Shown piece after piece: positions 48,360-59,882 of a stretch of DNA of 64,000 bases (positions are counted from its first letter, which is position 1; every line of letters starts with the position of its first letter). A program made the position numbers and the translations under genes. The stretch spans positions 47,501,079 to 47,565,078 of the forward strand of contig CM055096.1 in assembly GCA_029204225.1 (NCBI GenBank), in the 5' to 3' direction. The notes under the pieces are model-generated. The model was given only the letters and a program-made list of their open reading frames with translations. It ran no database searches and was not told where the DNA came from. Origin of the DNA: Diphasiastrum complanatum. Taxonomy: Eukaryota > Streptophyta > Lycopodiopsida > Lycopodiales > Lycopodiaceae.

Positions 48360-48960
48360 TTGACCAACATCACATCAGATAGCTCAATCTTGGTGTCTAT
48401 CAATGTAAAAATTAGCCCCATTTTGGTGTCTCTATCACTCGAGAAAGTCAAAATTTGCTACCTAATGTATGATTTCGTTGCTTATTACTTGACATGGCTC
48501 TATCAAGTGACTAGACTCAACAAGTAATATATTAAGACAACTCAAGTTCAACCCCTTGTCAAACCTTTATTACACGTGATAACTTAAATTTTATGTCTAT
48601 GCATGGTTTTGTTGCTTACCACCTGACACGGGTCATCAAGTGATCAGACTCAACCAATTCCAAGTCTAGTATATTAAGATAGCTCATATCACATGAGATA
48701 ACTAAAATTTGATGTGTATATTTTGGAATAGCTCACTTTTGGTGCATATCACTAAAGGTTTCTCATAAAGTGACCAAATTCGAGAAATTGTGTGCTCATA
48801 AAATAGATTAAAGTCGATTCCCATCACTTTAGATAGCTCAAATCTAATGTCCAAAATTGGTTGACATAGAAGATCGAGTGACTGAACTTGGTCAATCTAT
48901 GATTTAGAACAATCAATTTTGGCCTCTGATAGATTGAATCTAGTCCTTGGGCAGGATGAT
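48330..48960 (-). repeat. Right subterminal inverted repeat of the SET-bearing unit
   Basis: Reverse-complement partner of 44800-45420, with the same short motif repeated. The last exon of the SET gene ends within ~30 bp of its inner edge. Confidence 0.75.
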
Positions 48961-50089
48961 TAGTTTGTTGCTTGGAAGGACAAGAGAGCAATAGTTTTAT
49001 TGGAGCATGAGCACTTCAACAGATGGACATTGCAAATGCTCAATTTTTCCTTGTCCCCCATCACCATCTCAAGAAAAAACCATTTTACGCTCTCAATGAT
49101 CCTCTGAAATCAAATTCAACTATGATACAATCAATTAGTCCTGACAATCCTCTTAGCATTGTTGGTAGCACCTCTACACAAGATCACAGCCAAGGATTTC
49201 ACAAACAAAGATGTTTGATCCATTCCTCAACGCTAGCAATCATCTAACAATGTCCGCCGAGTTATTTCCTTTCCACCCACTCAACACAAAGTTTGAAAAC
49301 ACCCCACCACATTCCTTTACACTCTTGTCAATTGCTCCCATCTCCATCCATCAACAATCCCTTCACGAAAAAAACCCACCTCCAATCCCTCCTCGGATTC
49401 CACCCACAGAGATTTCAGATCACTTCTATCCTTAATCTTCCTTCAACTGGCTTTAGCTGCACAGCACACAACCATGTTCCTCGAAATCTATTAGCTCATT
49501 GGTACCATACTTCATGGAAGTAGTAGTATATCTAGCGTCCCTCAGTGTATTACAAAGAAGAAGAAGGAAGATTGCGCCCAGTTTAACACATGTTTTTTTA
49601 TTTTCAAAAAACATTCTGACCCAAAAGGGCCGAAAAGGGTTTCTAAGGGACACATATATAACAAATTAATTAATAGTTTATAAACTATATAATGTCCACA
49701 ACTTATATGCGCCATCAAACCACATATTTACACTTGTCATTTTTTTTAAATCACAAAATCTTCTTAAACACATGATCATTTTGTACCAACCATATCAAAT
49801 CATCTACTTGTCTTATATCAAATCAAAATATAATTAATACTCATTTGTCCTTTTCAAAAAATCATCAAAATCTTCAAAGAAAACATGGTCCTCTTGTACC
49901 CAAAATATGTCATATCAATCACATGCTTTTGTCCTTAAAACTTCATGCTTAAAAATATGTCATATCACCCACATGTTTTTGTCCTCAAAAGATATTTATA
50001 AAATTAGAGTCAAATCATTTTTTTAGTTCCATAATTTGTCTTTTTGACACCTTCCAAGCCGTAATCACGTATTTCTATGCAAACAAAAA
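48961..50089. other. Unassigned AT-rich sequence
   Basis: No gene is supported. Several short frames exist near 49020-49650 without recognisable motifs. There are repeated ATGTCATATCA and ACATGTTTTTGTCCT words near 49900-49985. Confidence 0.35.
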
Positions 50090-50316
50090 TTGTGTGGCAC
50101 TGTTACGCGTGGCAGAGCCACATGACACTTGAAATCTGAAAAATGAATATAAATGCCCTCATTCAATATTTTTCCACGCTTTCTTGTGGAGTTCTTGAGG
50201 CTTACTATCACACTCAAGCTCTCACACTCTCACTCTCAAGCTTTTCAATCTCTCATTTCTCTCTCTCTCTCTCAATCTCTCACTCTTAATCTTTCATTTC
50301 TTTTCACTCCTCTCCA

Positions 50317-50418
<102 letters not shown>

Positions 50419-50499
50419 CTTTCACTCTCTCTCACACACATACACACATCTCACTCTCCAATTTCCAATCTTGATATATTGTATCGTGAGTTTTCACAA

Positions 50500-51222
50500 C
50501 CAAATCGATTTAACGACAAATGGGCGAGGACGAGTATGTGTACACATATTCGTCATAAGCGCCAATCATTAAGACAATTATGTAGTAAAGGCAAGAAGAG
50601 GCCGGGATAGGCATCTAAAAAAGATTGGGAAAAAGTTGTTTATGAATCCAAGCATCCTAATACCGAGCGCTTTAAGCAACAAAGAGAGGCAACAAAATCA
50701 AGGCTTAATCTTTTAGGCCAATCTCACCTTGGATCGGGAGGCAAGGCCAATATGCATGCCCAATTTGTAAGCAATTCTCTTCTAGCTAATTACATTTCAT
50801 ATGTTTATTGTTTACCAATAGATTTTTGCTTTTTTCTAATCATCGATTTGTGTTGATGTAGGTTGAATATTATGGGCGTAAGTACACAAATGTCGAGTAC
50901 AATATTGAATATCGCCAAGGCTGTTGATCATCTTGCGGCACAAGGCGTACATCCAAGGGTAATTTTGTGCTACATAATTTGTATTTCTCTTATTTTTTAT
51001 ACACAATTTGTATTTCATTTCAATTTTATGACATGTGTTTGGCTAATAATTATTGATTTGTTTTGTGAATGTGTATGTAGAGGGCATCCGCTTCCTTTGT
51101 GGAAGAAAGTATGGGAGGAAACCAAGGAGAAGAAGGGAATGAAGATGAAGGGGACGAAGGCAAAGACGAAGGACAAGATTCGACTTTGGACAACAATGAG
51201 AGAGAAGATAACAAAGACTAAG
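50500..51222 (+). pseudogene. Ptta/En-Spm-like transposon protein (Transposase_24 type)
   Basis: Exon 1, to 50766, reads KKRPG*ASKKDWEKVV, then FKQQREATKSRLNLLGQSHLGSGGKA. This resembles the family pattern of a W-containing motif, a basic helix and an SH-x-G-S-x-GxA motif. GTAAGC at 50767 and an acceptor at 50861 give an intron. Exon 2 is 50862-50956. A second intron ends at TGTATGTAG near 51080. Exon 3 is acidic (GNEDEGDEGKDEG) and ends at 51222. One TAG stands where a tryptophan is plausible. In exon 2 two frames compete. Family assignment is from motif memory only. Confidence 0.5.
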
Positions 51223-51777
51223 AAGCCTACTATTACTTCTTAGATTTGATGTAGTTTTAGTATTTGCAAAAGTAGAAAAAAAGAGTATTAGTATCAATGC
51301 TCTTTTCATGAATTAGATACAAATATGTACACCTTTTTGAATTATGAATAAGAACTTTTGTATTTGGTCATCTCTATCTCATTATGTATGGAATGATTGT
51401 TTATTGTTTATGTTTTTCTATTTCACCTTGTATAAATTTGTTGTAAATATATACAAACAATAAAAAAAACAAACAAAAACATCAATTTAAGATGATAAAA
51501 ACATACCTCGTCTATTGTTTGTATGATCTTTAATTCCTTCTAAGATGCATCTCTTTTTTTCTCTATAAACAATGAAAACCAAATCATTGTTAGATTACAA
51601 ATCAATCAACAAAATGATAATTGTTAGAATACAAATCAAAGAATCATTGTTAAACTAACAATCATTAATCATTATTACATCAATCTCACCATGTTGAAGA
51701 TACTATGAAAATGCATTTTATGACTCAAATGTAATCTACCAAAATTTAGAATGCATAATACAATGAAAAACTAACAA

Positions 51778-51906
<129 letters not shown>

Positions 51907-52205
51907 AAAAGCTTTTCTTGAAAATTTAGAATGCCTAACATACCTTATGCATTACCTTGGATTGTCTCCTTTCCTTAAAATTGCATAGCTTTTTTCTACA
52001 AAAGCCAAATAAATACAATCATTCACTAACCAATCAATAAACAATGAAAAACTAACAAACAAAACTATCTCACCTCTCTCCCCCTCTCTCTCTCTCTCCC
52101 AAAGCTTTTCTTTCAAAAGCTTCTCTTTACGAAATCTATTTGCAAATGCAGTCGACGCCCCCACTTTTTCCATTTCGTGGGTTTACTTTTTGTTAAAATA
52201 TTTCT

Positions 52206-52570
52206 GCGTGGCACTGCCACGCGGCAGTGCCATGCCCTAAAAAAAAAATTCCAGAAAGATTGCCACGGCGTGGCAGATTTTTGCTTGCTGGAAATATTTG
52301 CCATGCGTGGCAAACTTCAAAAAAAATTTCAAGAATTTTGCCACGCGTGGCAAAATTTAGCATTCTGGAAAAAAAATGCCACGTGTGGCAAATTTTCAGA
52401 ATTTTAAGCATGGCACTACCACGCGGATTTAAAATCCGAATTGCTCCTAGCCCCCTCCCCAAATCTGTTCGGAGGAAGAGCCGGTGACGAAAAACTTTGA
52501 CGGCATGGCAGTGCCACACGTTCATTGCCACACTGTTTGCCACATGATTTCCACAGACATTGCCACGTGA
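52206..52570. repeat. Cluster of GCCACGCGTGGC-type palindromes
   Basis: At least six palindromic sites lie within ~190 bp: 52209-52232, 52261-52275, 52298-52315, 52334-52357 (24-nt perfect palindrome centred on ACGCGT) and 52377-52390. Half-sites continue to 52570. One more lies at 50105-50114. They are probably binding sites or the subterminal repeats of the transposon. Confidence 0.85.
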
Positions 52571-52600
52571 GGGCCGTCAGGTCAAATCTAGTCCTCGTCT

Positions 52601-53026
52601 TATGTGCTTGGCAATGGGCCTATATTTGTAGTTGTGATTCAAACTGTACGGGTTAACCATTGATACAGAGATGTTGCTCAAATTCGGGTGTAAAGCACGG
52701 GTGGTTAGCTGCCGGTGCGGGATAGTTGCCGATCATTTAGCTATAAGGGTTATCGGCCAGAGTTGGTGGGACATGACTGAGGCAATGTGCTGCTTAATGG
52801 TGAAAGCACAGATGGTTGGATGGATGTTTTCCCGTGGGCTTATTCTATGATAGATTTGTGTGGGCACGGCTGGGCAAAGGTCCTATGTCCGGTCTCAGGG
52901 GGGGGGTGTGGCTTGAGAGGGATCCTCTGTGTTAGCTTTGGTTGGTATGTTCTATCTGTAGCATGCTTGCTTGGACACAAATGACTTGGTTCCTACTTGG
53001 CTCTCAAATGATGTGAGTGTGCTAGT
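52601..53026. other. Unassigned sequence
   Basis: No gene seen. It may be the LTR or leader of the gypsy fragment that follows, but no primer site was recognised. Confidence 0.3.
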
Positions 53027-53728
53027 TTGAGGAGGAGATACTTTTATATTGAAGCTGATTTGATTAAGAAGAAAAGAGAGTTGTGGGGCCCGGCCGACAG
53101 AGGGGTGAGTTTTCAAAAGACAGAGGAGACACCTGTTGAAAGTACACCTCTTATGAGAATGGATGACCACCTTGATGAGTTACGAGCATTGACAGACGGA
53201 GAGGAACAGGTACGAGAATATGGCTCCTGCATGCATCAAGATGGCACGAGAAAGAAAGAGCGTATGCACTCCACAGTGGTGCCTCCCCAAGAAGAGATGG
53301 GTGCCCCTTCTGAACCTACACCAAGAGATGAACCCATACTAGAGGTGCAACAAGACCTCTTTGAAGTGAAGATGTGTCAATACTTATTAAGTGCAATGAT
53401 GGCTATGCTTTGTGAGGTGAAGAAGGAGCGAGAAACAAAAAAAAAATAATGGCAAGCATCCCTGCGAGCCATGAACCACAGTCAATTCGACCTTGCTAGA
53501 GAAATGAGAGACGGGCTAACACAGCTCGAAGCTAGGTTTGAAGAGCTGGAGACAACAAGAGGGAATGCAGGGGCACTTCCTCCACTCATACCAAGGGACC
53601 CACGATCGCGAAACACAGAAGGCCCGCAGAAGACTACCAAAGTAAAATCATAGCCTACTTTCAAAAGAGAGCGTGACATTCGAATTGTGGAAGATTGGTT
53701 GTTTCACATGGACCATTATTTATGTTGA
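53027..53728 (+). pseudogene. Ty3/gypsy gag N-terminal fragment
   Basis: A charged N-terminal region (53027-53449, stop at 53447) is followed by FDLAREMRDGLTQLEARFEELE, a coiled-coil-like stretch. After a TAG comes PTFKRERDIRIVEDWLFHMDHYL, the start of a retrotransposon gag domain. The sequence is cut off there by the copia fragment on the opposite strand. Confidence 0.65.
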
Positions 53729-53734
53729 CAAGAA

Positions 53735-54926
53735 AAAGTCCTTTGTCTAGAGCTTTTGTGAAGATGTCAGCAACCATGTCTTTCATTCCGATGAAGGTGG
53801 TCTACAACATCTTCTTCTCAATTAGATCCCTGATCAAGTGATACTTGATCGTGATGTGTTTCATCCTTGAGTGAAACACATGATCTTTCGTCAGATGTAT
53901 TGTAGATGTATTATCCATTTGCAAGACTAGAGGCTCGTTCCTTGTTTCGCCCAACTCGTCCAGGAACTCCCTGAGCCAAATTATTTCATTGGCCATCTTT
54001 GCTAATGCAATGTACTCTGCTTCGCAGAATGACTGAGCCACAATAGTCTGCTTCTTGCTGACCCTAAGAACTGCCACTCCTGACACGATGGTGCATCCTC
54101 CTGAGACGCTTTTACAATCGTCCTTGAGGGATGCCCAGCTAGCATCAATGTAGGAAAGCATCTTGAACCTTGGATCACGACAATAACAGAAGCCATAATC
54201 TCTTGTTAATTGAAGATATTGCAAAAAAAAATTTGCAATCTTCCAATGTGTCGAGCCTAGATTCGTGCAGAATTGGCTCATCCTGAACACTGCATAAGCA
54301 ATGTCAGGGCGTGTGTTGTCTGCAAGGTACATCAGCGAACCTATCAGGTTCTTGTAAAGTGTGAGCTGCATTTGTTCTCTCTCTTCTTCAGTCCTCGGAC
54401 AATCATCGTTTGTCAGTACCGTTCTTGTGAGCATTGGAGTATTCGCTCCTTTGTAATTCAGCATTCCAAAATCCTCTAGGATTTTCTGAATGTATCAGGA
54501 CTGGTGAAGGTATAGCTTACCTCCCTCATAGTCCCTTTCAAATGGAAAGCCAAGGTAACATCTGGCTTCTCCCAGATCCACGATCTCGAAATGTTTCTAG
54601 ATGTCTTTCTTCACTTCAGCAATCAGCTTTTCACTCTTGCAAAGTATCAGAGTGTCGTCCACATATATAGCCACAATAATGATCTGCCCATCTATGACGC
54701 TGACATACACATTGGAATCAGCCATCAGTGGCTTGAATCCTAATGATTTCATGGCTTGATCCTTCTTTTTGTACCATTGTCGAGCTGACTGTTTCAGACT
54801 GTAGATACTTCTATGCATTATGCATGCATAATCAGGAAGTGAATTCGAGACATATCTTGGGGGTTGATCCATGTAGACCTCCTCGTCTAACTCACCATGC
54901 AAGAAGGTTGTCTTCTTGTCCACAAG
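53735..54926 (-). pseudogene. Copia RT-RNase H fragment
   Basis: On the minus strand: KKTTFLHGELDEEVYM, SIYSLKQSARQWYKK, YVDDTLIL (~54655), DLGEARCYLGF, a frame change, then the 220-codon frame 53802-54464 with NTRPDIAYAVFRMSQF, DASWASLKDD, SFCEAEYIAL, QMDNTSTIHL and HSRMKHITIKYH. It matches the 9346-10450 region closely and keeps the RNase H glutamate lost there. It has no LTRs and is truncated at both ends. Confidence 0.9.
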
Positions 54927-55599
54927 AACAAAGAATTTGCATAATTTTGATATATCCTAAGAAAAAGGTTAGAAATTCCAAACCCATACTCATGACTAAG
55001 ATGAATCATGCAAAGTTTCAAAAAGGCGACAAAGTATAGGAATGGAATCAACATTATTTTTCAAGAATTAGAATTATGAGATTTTTGACGATTTTTATAC
55101 AACCATATAAACCCTTTTCTAAGTAATAGTCCTCCAAAAATGAGAAGGTATAAATGTAGGTTCTTTTAGGATAACCCCAAAAAGGTTTCAAAACATTCTC
55201 TTATGTAGTATAGGCAAAGGATTGTACAAGGTAGAGGGGCAAATGGTTTCTTTGGGTGCTCCCTAAGAAAGACCAACAAATACAAACAATCCAATTTTTT
55301 AAATTCATTTTTTATTGCTTCATTTCAGATTTGTAAGTTTTTATATGACTCAAAATCAGATGCTTTTAGTTACAAATTTTAGGTTTCAAGGTTTTATTTT
55401 AACCTTTTAATGATTCCATTCCATAATAGGTTTGTGGTTTTTTTATAAGGTTAGTTTAGTTTGAGTCCTTTTTATGAGCACGCACTGTAATGAATATGCT
55501 AAGAATATTCTGTCATTTGGAAGTGTCAATCTCTCCTATTTAATCCCACCTCATACAGCACTCTCTCTCATCAGCATTTCGATTTTTGTGGGCACTCAT
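54927..55599. other. Upstream region of the HIPP gene
   Basis: AT-rich, no coding signal. A CTATTTAATCCC stretch near 55538 is a weak TATA-like candidate ~60-80 bp before the probable transcribed leader. Confidence 0.35.
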
Positions 55600-55691
55600 C
55601 AATCACTCAGCACTCTTGTTATTTGCACTAGCAAGCACTCTGTCTAGTTCTTCCACTGCTTCCTAGATCCTGATGCTAGTTCCTCCACACG

Positions 55692-56026
55692 GTAAGCTGA
55701 ATGATCCATGGAGCACAGCCTGCAAGGGCACTAGCTACTCACCATATTAACGATTTTGCACTTAGTAGCAGCTTGAACTAGAATGTGGAGCTAAAACTAC
55801 ACTCCTCCTTTTCTTCTGAGCTAATTAAGTGTATAATGTGGAGTGTTGCTGATCCATGATCGTTGAGGGAGCCTTTTATTGCTGCTGCTTTAAGCCTGTA
55901 CAACAACAATGCATGTTTTCTTCTAAAGCTTCCACGCCTTCATTCATTTGGCATCTTATTTGCATTCAAGTGAACATCGTCTTTTTGTATGTAGTAAACT
56001 TTACTGATTTACGTTTGTTTTTGTAG
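55692..56026 (+). other. 5'-UTR intron of the HIPP gene
   Basis: GTAAGC at 55692 and TTTTTGTAG ending at 56026 bound a 335-bp intron just upstream of the start codon at 56039. The pyrimidine-rich exon before it (~55600-55691) would be the 5' leader. Inferred from splice signals only. Confidence 0.55.
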
Positions 56027-56038
56027 TGTTTTGCTGCA

Positions 56039-57063
56039 ATGCATAGAGCTCCAGAAACAGGAATGTACCGAGGAGTAGATGATTATGAATTCTATCGTTC
56101 GCCTGGAATTGGAAAGCATGCCGAGATGAATGAAAACTATAAAGTCTCACATAATCTGGGGCCTCATGCGTTCACTGACAACTCCGAGATGCTTCAATCG
56201 ATGCAGTTGGCACACTATAGAGAGCCACAGCCAGATGGAAGGATTCGAGCACCACCATTTCTACCACTCCGAGAGTCAGAGGGAAGAAAGTATGTGCAGG
56301 CCCCGGTTTCTGGGTTCTTTAGAACAACAGAGCGTGGCACCAAAGTTTTACCGCGCTACCAGGTAAGGTCATCATAAATGCGCAGAGTCGGTTTGACTTC
56401 ATTTTCAATATCTCGTAATTTTGGGACAATCATATGTCCTCTTCCCAGATCAGATAGCTGAAGATCTCAATGATTGAACGCAATACTGACGTTAGTCTTG
56501 TAATGTGCAGACTGTTGTATTCAGAGTCCAAATACACTGTGACGAATGCATAAAGAAAGTAAAGAGATCGCTCGTCAAACTTGAAGGTAGTGTAGTGTCA
56601 CTGCCTTTATGCAGACTAAATCTCTTTCTTTTCAGAGTTAAACTTACAAATGGTGGATGCTCTCGTGTCATGTCAAGGTGTGGACTCGATCAGCATCGAC
56701 ATCAAGCTGAAGAAAGTTACAGTATCAGGCAACATAGACGCCCAGGAAGTGATGAAGAAGGTCCAAAAAACTGGAAAATGTGTCGAGCTCCTGTCCTCTT
56801 CGAAGGACTTGGGCAACAAGCCCTTGCCCATTGAGCAACAGCACGTTGCAGTCAATAATAATTTGGAAAAACAAAGGCCAAAGCCAGAATTTAACCAGAT
56901 AACTCCGAATATGAGTGCTGACAGGGTTCCAAATATAAGTGCTGACAGGGTTCCAAATATAAATGCTGACAGGGTCAAACCACAGTTGACATATCCAGCA
57001 AGTCGGGATGATGGCAGCTACCTTTTTAGTGATGAAAACGCAAATAATTGTTCCATCATGTGA
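56039..57063 (+). CDS. Heavy-metal-associated isoprenylated plant protein (HIPP)
   Basis: Three exons, 56039-56362, 56511-56586 and 56678-57063, have clean GT/AG ends and add up to 786 nt, 261 residues plus stop. Residues 1-108 form an N-terminal extension without a known domain. The HMA fold follows at about 109-170: VQIHCDECIKKVKRSL with the CxxC metal site, LEGVDSISID and KVTVSGNID. Two 8-residue repeats (ADRVPNI-type) lie near residues 205-230. The C-terminus CSIM is a CaaX box of the farnesylation type. HIPPs bind metals or act as membrane-tethered adaptors; the target of this one cannot be told. It is the only intact host gene here, with retroelement fragments upstream. Confidence 0.88.
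56363..56510 (+). other. HIPP intron 1
   Basis: 148 bp from GTAAGG to ATGTGCAG, phase 0. It precedes the exon with the CxxC motif. Confidence 0.8.
56587..56677 (+). other. HIPP intron 2
   Basis: 91 bp from GTAGTG to TGTCAAG. This acceptor gives the canonical HMA spacing (LEG-VDS). A stronger-looking acceptor, TTTCTTTTCAG at 56635, is in frame and would add 14 residues. Confidence 0.65.
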
Positions 57064-58249
57064 GAGGGTTCCATGCTATGTTTATAAAGAACGGTGTTTG
57101 GTAATCATGCACTGATTGCTGCCACTCCTAGTTATTAAATGAGACTACTATTGGATAGAAATTCCAAATATATATGTCAAGTTAGTGTGAGATGGTTGTT
57201 TGGATTTTTAAGTACCGTCCATGGATCAATTCCGTCGGTACAAGGCAACTCTTTGTGTATTTTCCTTGATCTGAGCTTAGAATTAAAAAGCATATAACAA
57301 GCCATGTGAGAAGGTTGTAAGGAGATGATACTGCTCTCGTATCTTGCTAATTAATGCGATGTTTGTTTAAGTTTCAAGATGTGACATTGAAAGACGTTTA
57401 GTGCTCACGCAAGCATAATCTGATACCAAGTTTGATTCTTCATACCCATATTTTAAGTGTATCAAGCATGATTGTGTCTTATTTGTGGCTGAAATAGGCC
57501 AATCTGAAACAAAATAACACAAACCAAACGCATTTCTCACTAGACTTTGAGACTCAAGGCAAGCACGAAAAAGAAATTCTGCGCTCTCGTATCTCCCATA
57601 TCAATGCGCTGTTTGTTTAAGTTCTTAAGCTATTTCAAAACCGCTGAGTGCTCACGCAAGCACAGATCTGTATTTCTGAAGTCAATTAAGCACGTATTTT
57701 ATGCCGATCCGATACACAGTAGCACAAATCCTCATAAATGAACCTAGACTCAAAGCAGGCACAATTTTTTTTTTCTGAACTTCGGTGAGGCAATATAACT
57801 AGATGCGTTTTAAGGCTTCCCAAATTTCCAGCAGATATGTATATATTATGTGAGCATTTAAATTCAGCATGCTCTACTGCAATACAGACCATACAATGCA
57901 GAATGCATAAGTGATCACCATTCCTACATCTCCATTATACACCGGATTACAGCCAATTGTTTCTCAGTTAGCTTGCAGAGACGTTCACTGTTGCACTCAT
58001 CTAGCAATCCTGTCCGATATTATACATATCTTCAAATTATCTGCACCGACTCAGAGATTTTATAAATGGAATCGGTCCTAGTATAGTGACAGTATAGTGA
58101 CGTAATGGATTCTTTGTGCTGATTACGCCCAATTTTTGGGATTTTGAAAAAGCATAAAATGTCAGTGGATTTTTTTTTTAAAATTTCAAAATTCTGAAGC
58201 ACTTATGCTTTGTAAATGGCATGTGGACAAGTAAAAGACTCCATTACGC
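57064..58249. other. HIPP 3' region and intergenic sequence
   Basis: No further gene is seen. It contains an imperfect direct duplication, 57330-57420 against 57580-57665, sharing TGTTTGTTTAAGTT and GTGCTCACGCAAGCA. Confidence 0.45.
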
Positions 58250-58386
58250 AATGGAATGAGCCGGGCACAGGCCATTCTGCCCGGTTCGGCTTTCCAAAAA
58301 AATTTAAGCTCGGCCCCTTCGGGTCTCGCTCAAATTTTTTGAAAATCCTTACCGGGCAAAATGGCCTGTGCCTGGCTCCTTCCATA
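58250..58386. mobile_element. Foldback (MITE-like) element
   Basis: The whole ~137 bp folds on itself. The outer arm ATGGAATGAGCCGGGCACAG pairs with its counterpart at 58351-58386 with few mismatches, and an inner arm (CCAAAAAAATTTAAGC) pairs as well. The loop is about three bases near 58318. No coding potential. The target duplication is unclear. Confidence 0.7.
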
Positions 58387-59228
58387 ATACATTAAGCTCC
58401 ACCAGAGCCTGCTATCTGAAGAGAACTTTTTGTATGTATCCTACTTGCATACAATTCCACCTATTATAATCATCTACCTCCATAAGCTTACAGGTTTCCA
58501 TAGGTGCATCATTTTTGGGTGGAACCTCCAGAAGTTAGCCAAGAATATATTTGCATGCATCCACGAACTCACTTAGGTAGATTTAGTTTACTAACCAGAT
58601 ATAGCCTAAATTTATTTCCTATCTACTATAGATGAAACCAAGGTATCATTAAGAGTTAAACTTGTCAAAGATAGGCAGCTAGAAGACTCTAAGCATTCTT
58701 GCATTAGCAAATCATTCATGAAAGCAGACAATTGATACATAGACACTGTATTCTTGTGCATAGCTCAAAATTCAGATTGCAAAACTTCATAGCTTGATTC
58801 ATAACACAATAGTGATGACAAAAAAGCAATAGCAATGCTCAATAGCAAGAGTGGGCCATCAATGGCTAATTTGCAGCAGTAGAAGATAACACTCTATGAT
58901 GGAAAAGGAGCACAATAACACTCAGCAACAAAGAATGTGAAGTCTAGTAATACTATGACACTCAAAGAAAGCTTGCTCATTAGCGTGAGCAGGGGATGAG
59001 ATTACACAATATTCAGTAGTGGACAACAGAGAAAAAAAAAACACTAGCATTTCGCGAGCCAAGGAGCTCACATAGAGCAGATACATATACTGTCCTTTCC
59101 CAGTGTCAAAATACCCCTACCCCCTAACCTCAACAACTTGTTGAAGTGTGAACTTCAAACCCCTTCGCTTTTTTTGCACCAGCCGCCAAGCGATATTGAC
59201 AGACAACTGCCCAAATAGCTAATCATAT
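58387..59228. other. Intergenic, nothing recognised
   Basis: AT-rich sequence without coding signal or repeats matching elsewhere in the window. Confidence 0.4.
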
Positions 59229-59834
59229 TGTTAAGACTAAGATCTTGTTTACAAGAATGGTTACAAGAGAATGTCAACACACTATATAGCGTGGACTGGC
59301 GCCAGTAGGTAATGTAAGGTTGCCATTTTGTTGGAGTGTGCTGTAAGCAGCAGAATAGAGAGTTAGCTAGAAGTATGCCAGTTAGTAGAATAATCAGTAG
59401 ACATCCCTATAGTGCAGATCAAATGCTAGAACATGGCCATGAAGCATTGATTCAATAGTCTAGATTGGATAGTTTATCTCATCCTCCCGTAGCGCTTGAG
59501 TGCAAGTAGCCTACACGGAGTTTGGAAGGATAGGACTAATTTTGAAACTATAGTGTATTTTCGTTCAATACAGTAAATTTGAATAGAATTTGTTTACTAA
59601 AATCTATGGTGTTTTGTCTTGTTTGTTTACTCTATTGTTATGCTATGTTGTATGTCCAATTGATCTGAACTTATGTACAGAAGCAAAGGAACTGTATAGT
59701 GACTCAACAATGACCTAATCAGGGTCTGTGTTTGGTTGGCTACGCTTCTGCACTTCCTTGGTGCAGGTGTTCGCAAGCGGAGCATAAGGACCTATGAGCA
59801 ACATTGTTCGCATTCACTCTCAAGTTCGCTTTAG
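59229..59834 (+). repeat. Probable 5' LTR of copia element E
   Basis: Ends just before a primer site. A plausible TG start (TGTTAAGAC) lies at 59229. It ends CGCTTTA(G), not CA. With no 3' LTR the left boundary is a guess. Confidence 0.5.
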
Positions 59835-59846
59835 TGGTATCAGAGC
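59835..59846 (+). promoter_or_regulatory. Primer binding site of element E
   Basis: TGGTATCAGAGC, a perfect match to the plant copia tRNA-iMet primer site. Confidence 0.9.
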
Positions 59847-59882
59847 ATCTGCAAACTAGAAACAACGAAATGACTTGCAACA

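Noticed and set aside
49020-49650. Possible host exon between the SET unit and the En/Spm-like unit
   Set aside because: Short overlapping frames without shared phase, splice pattern or motif; left unassigned.
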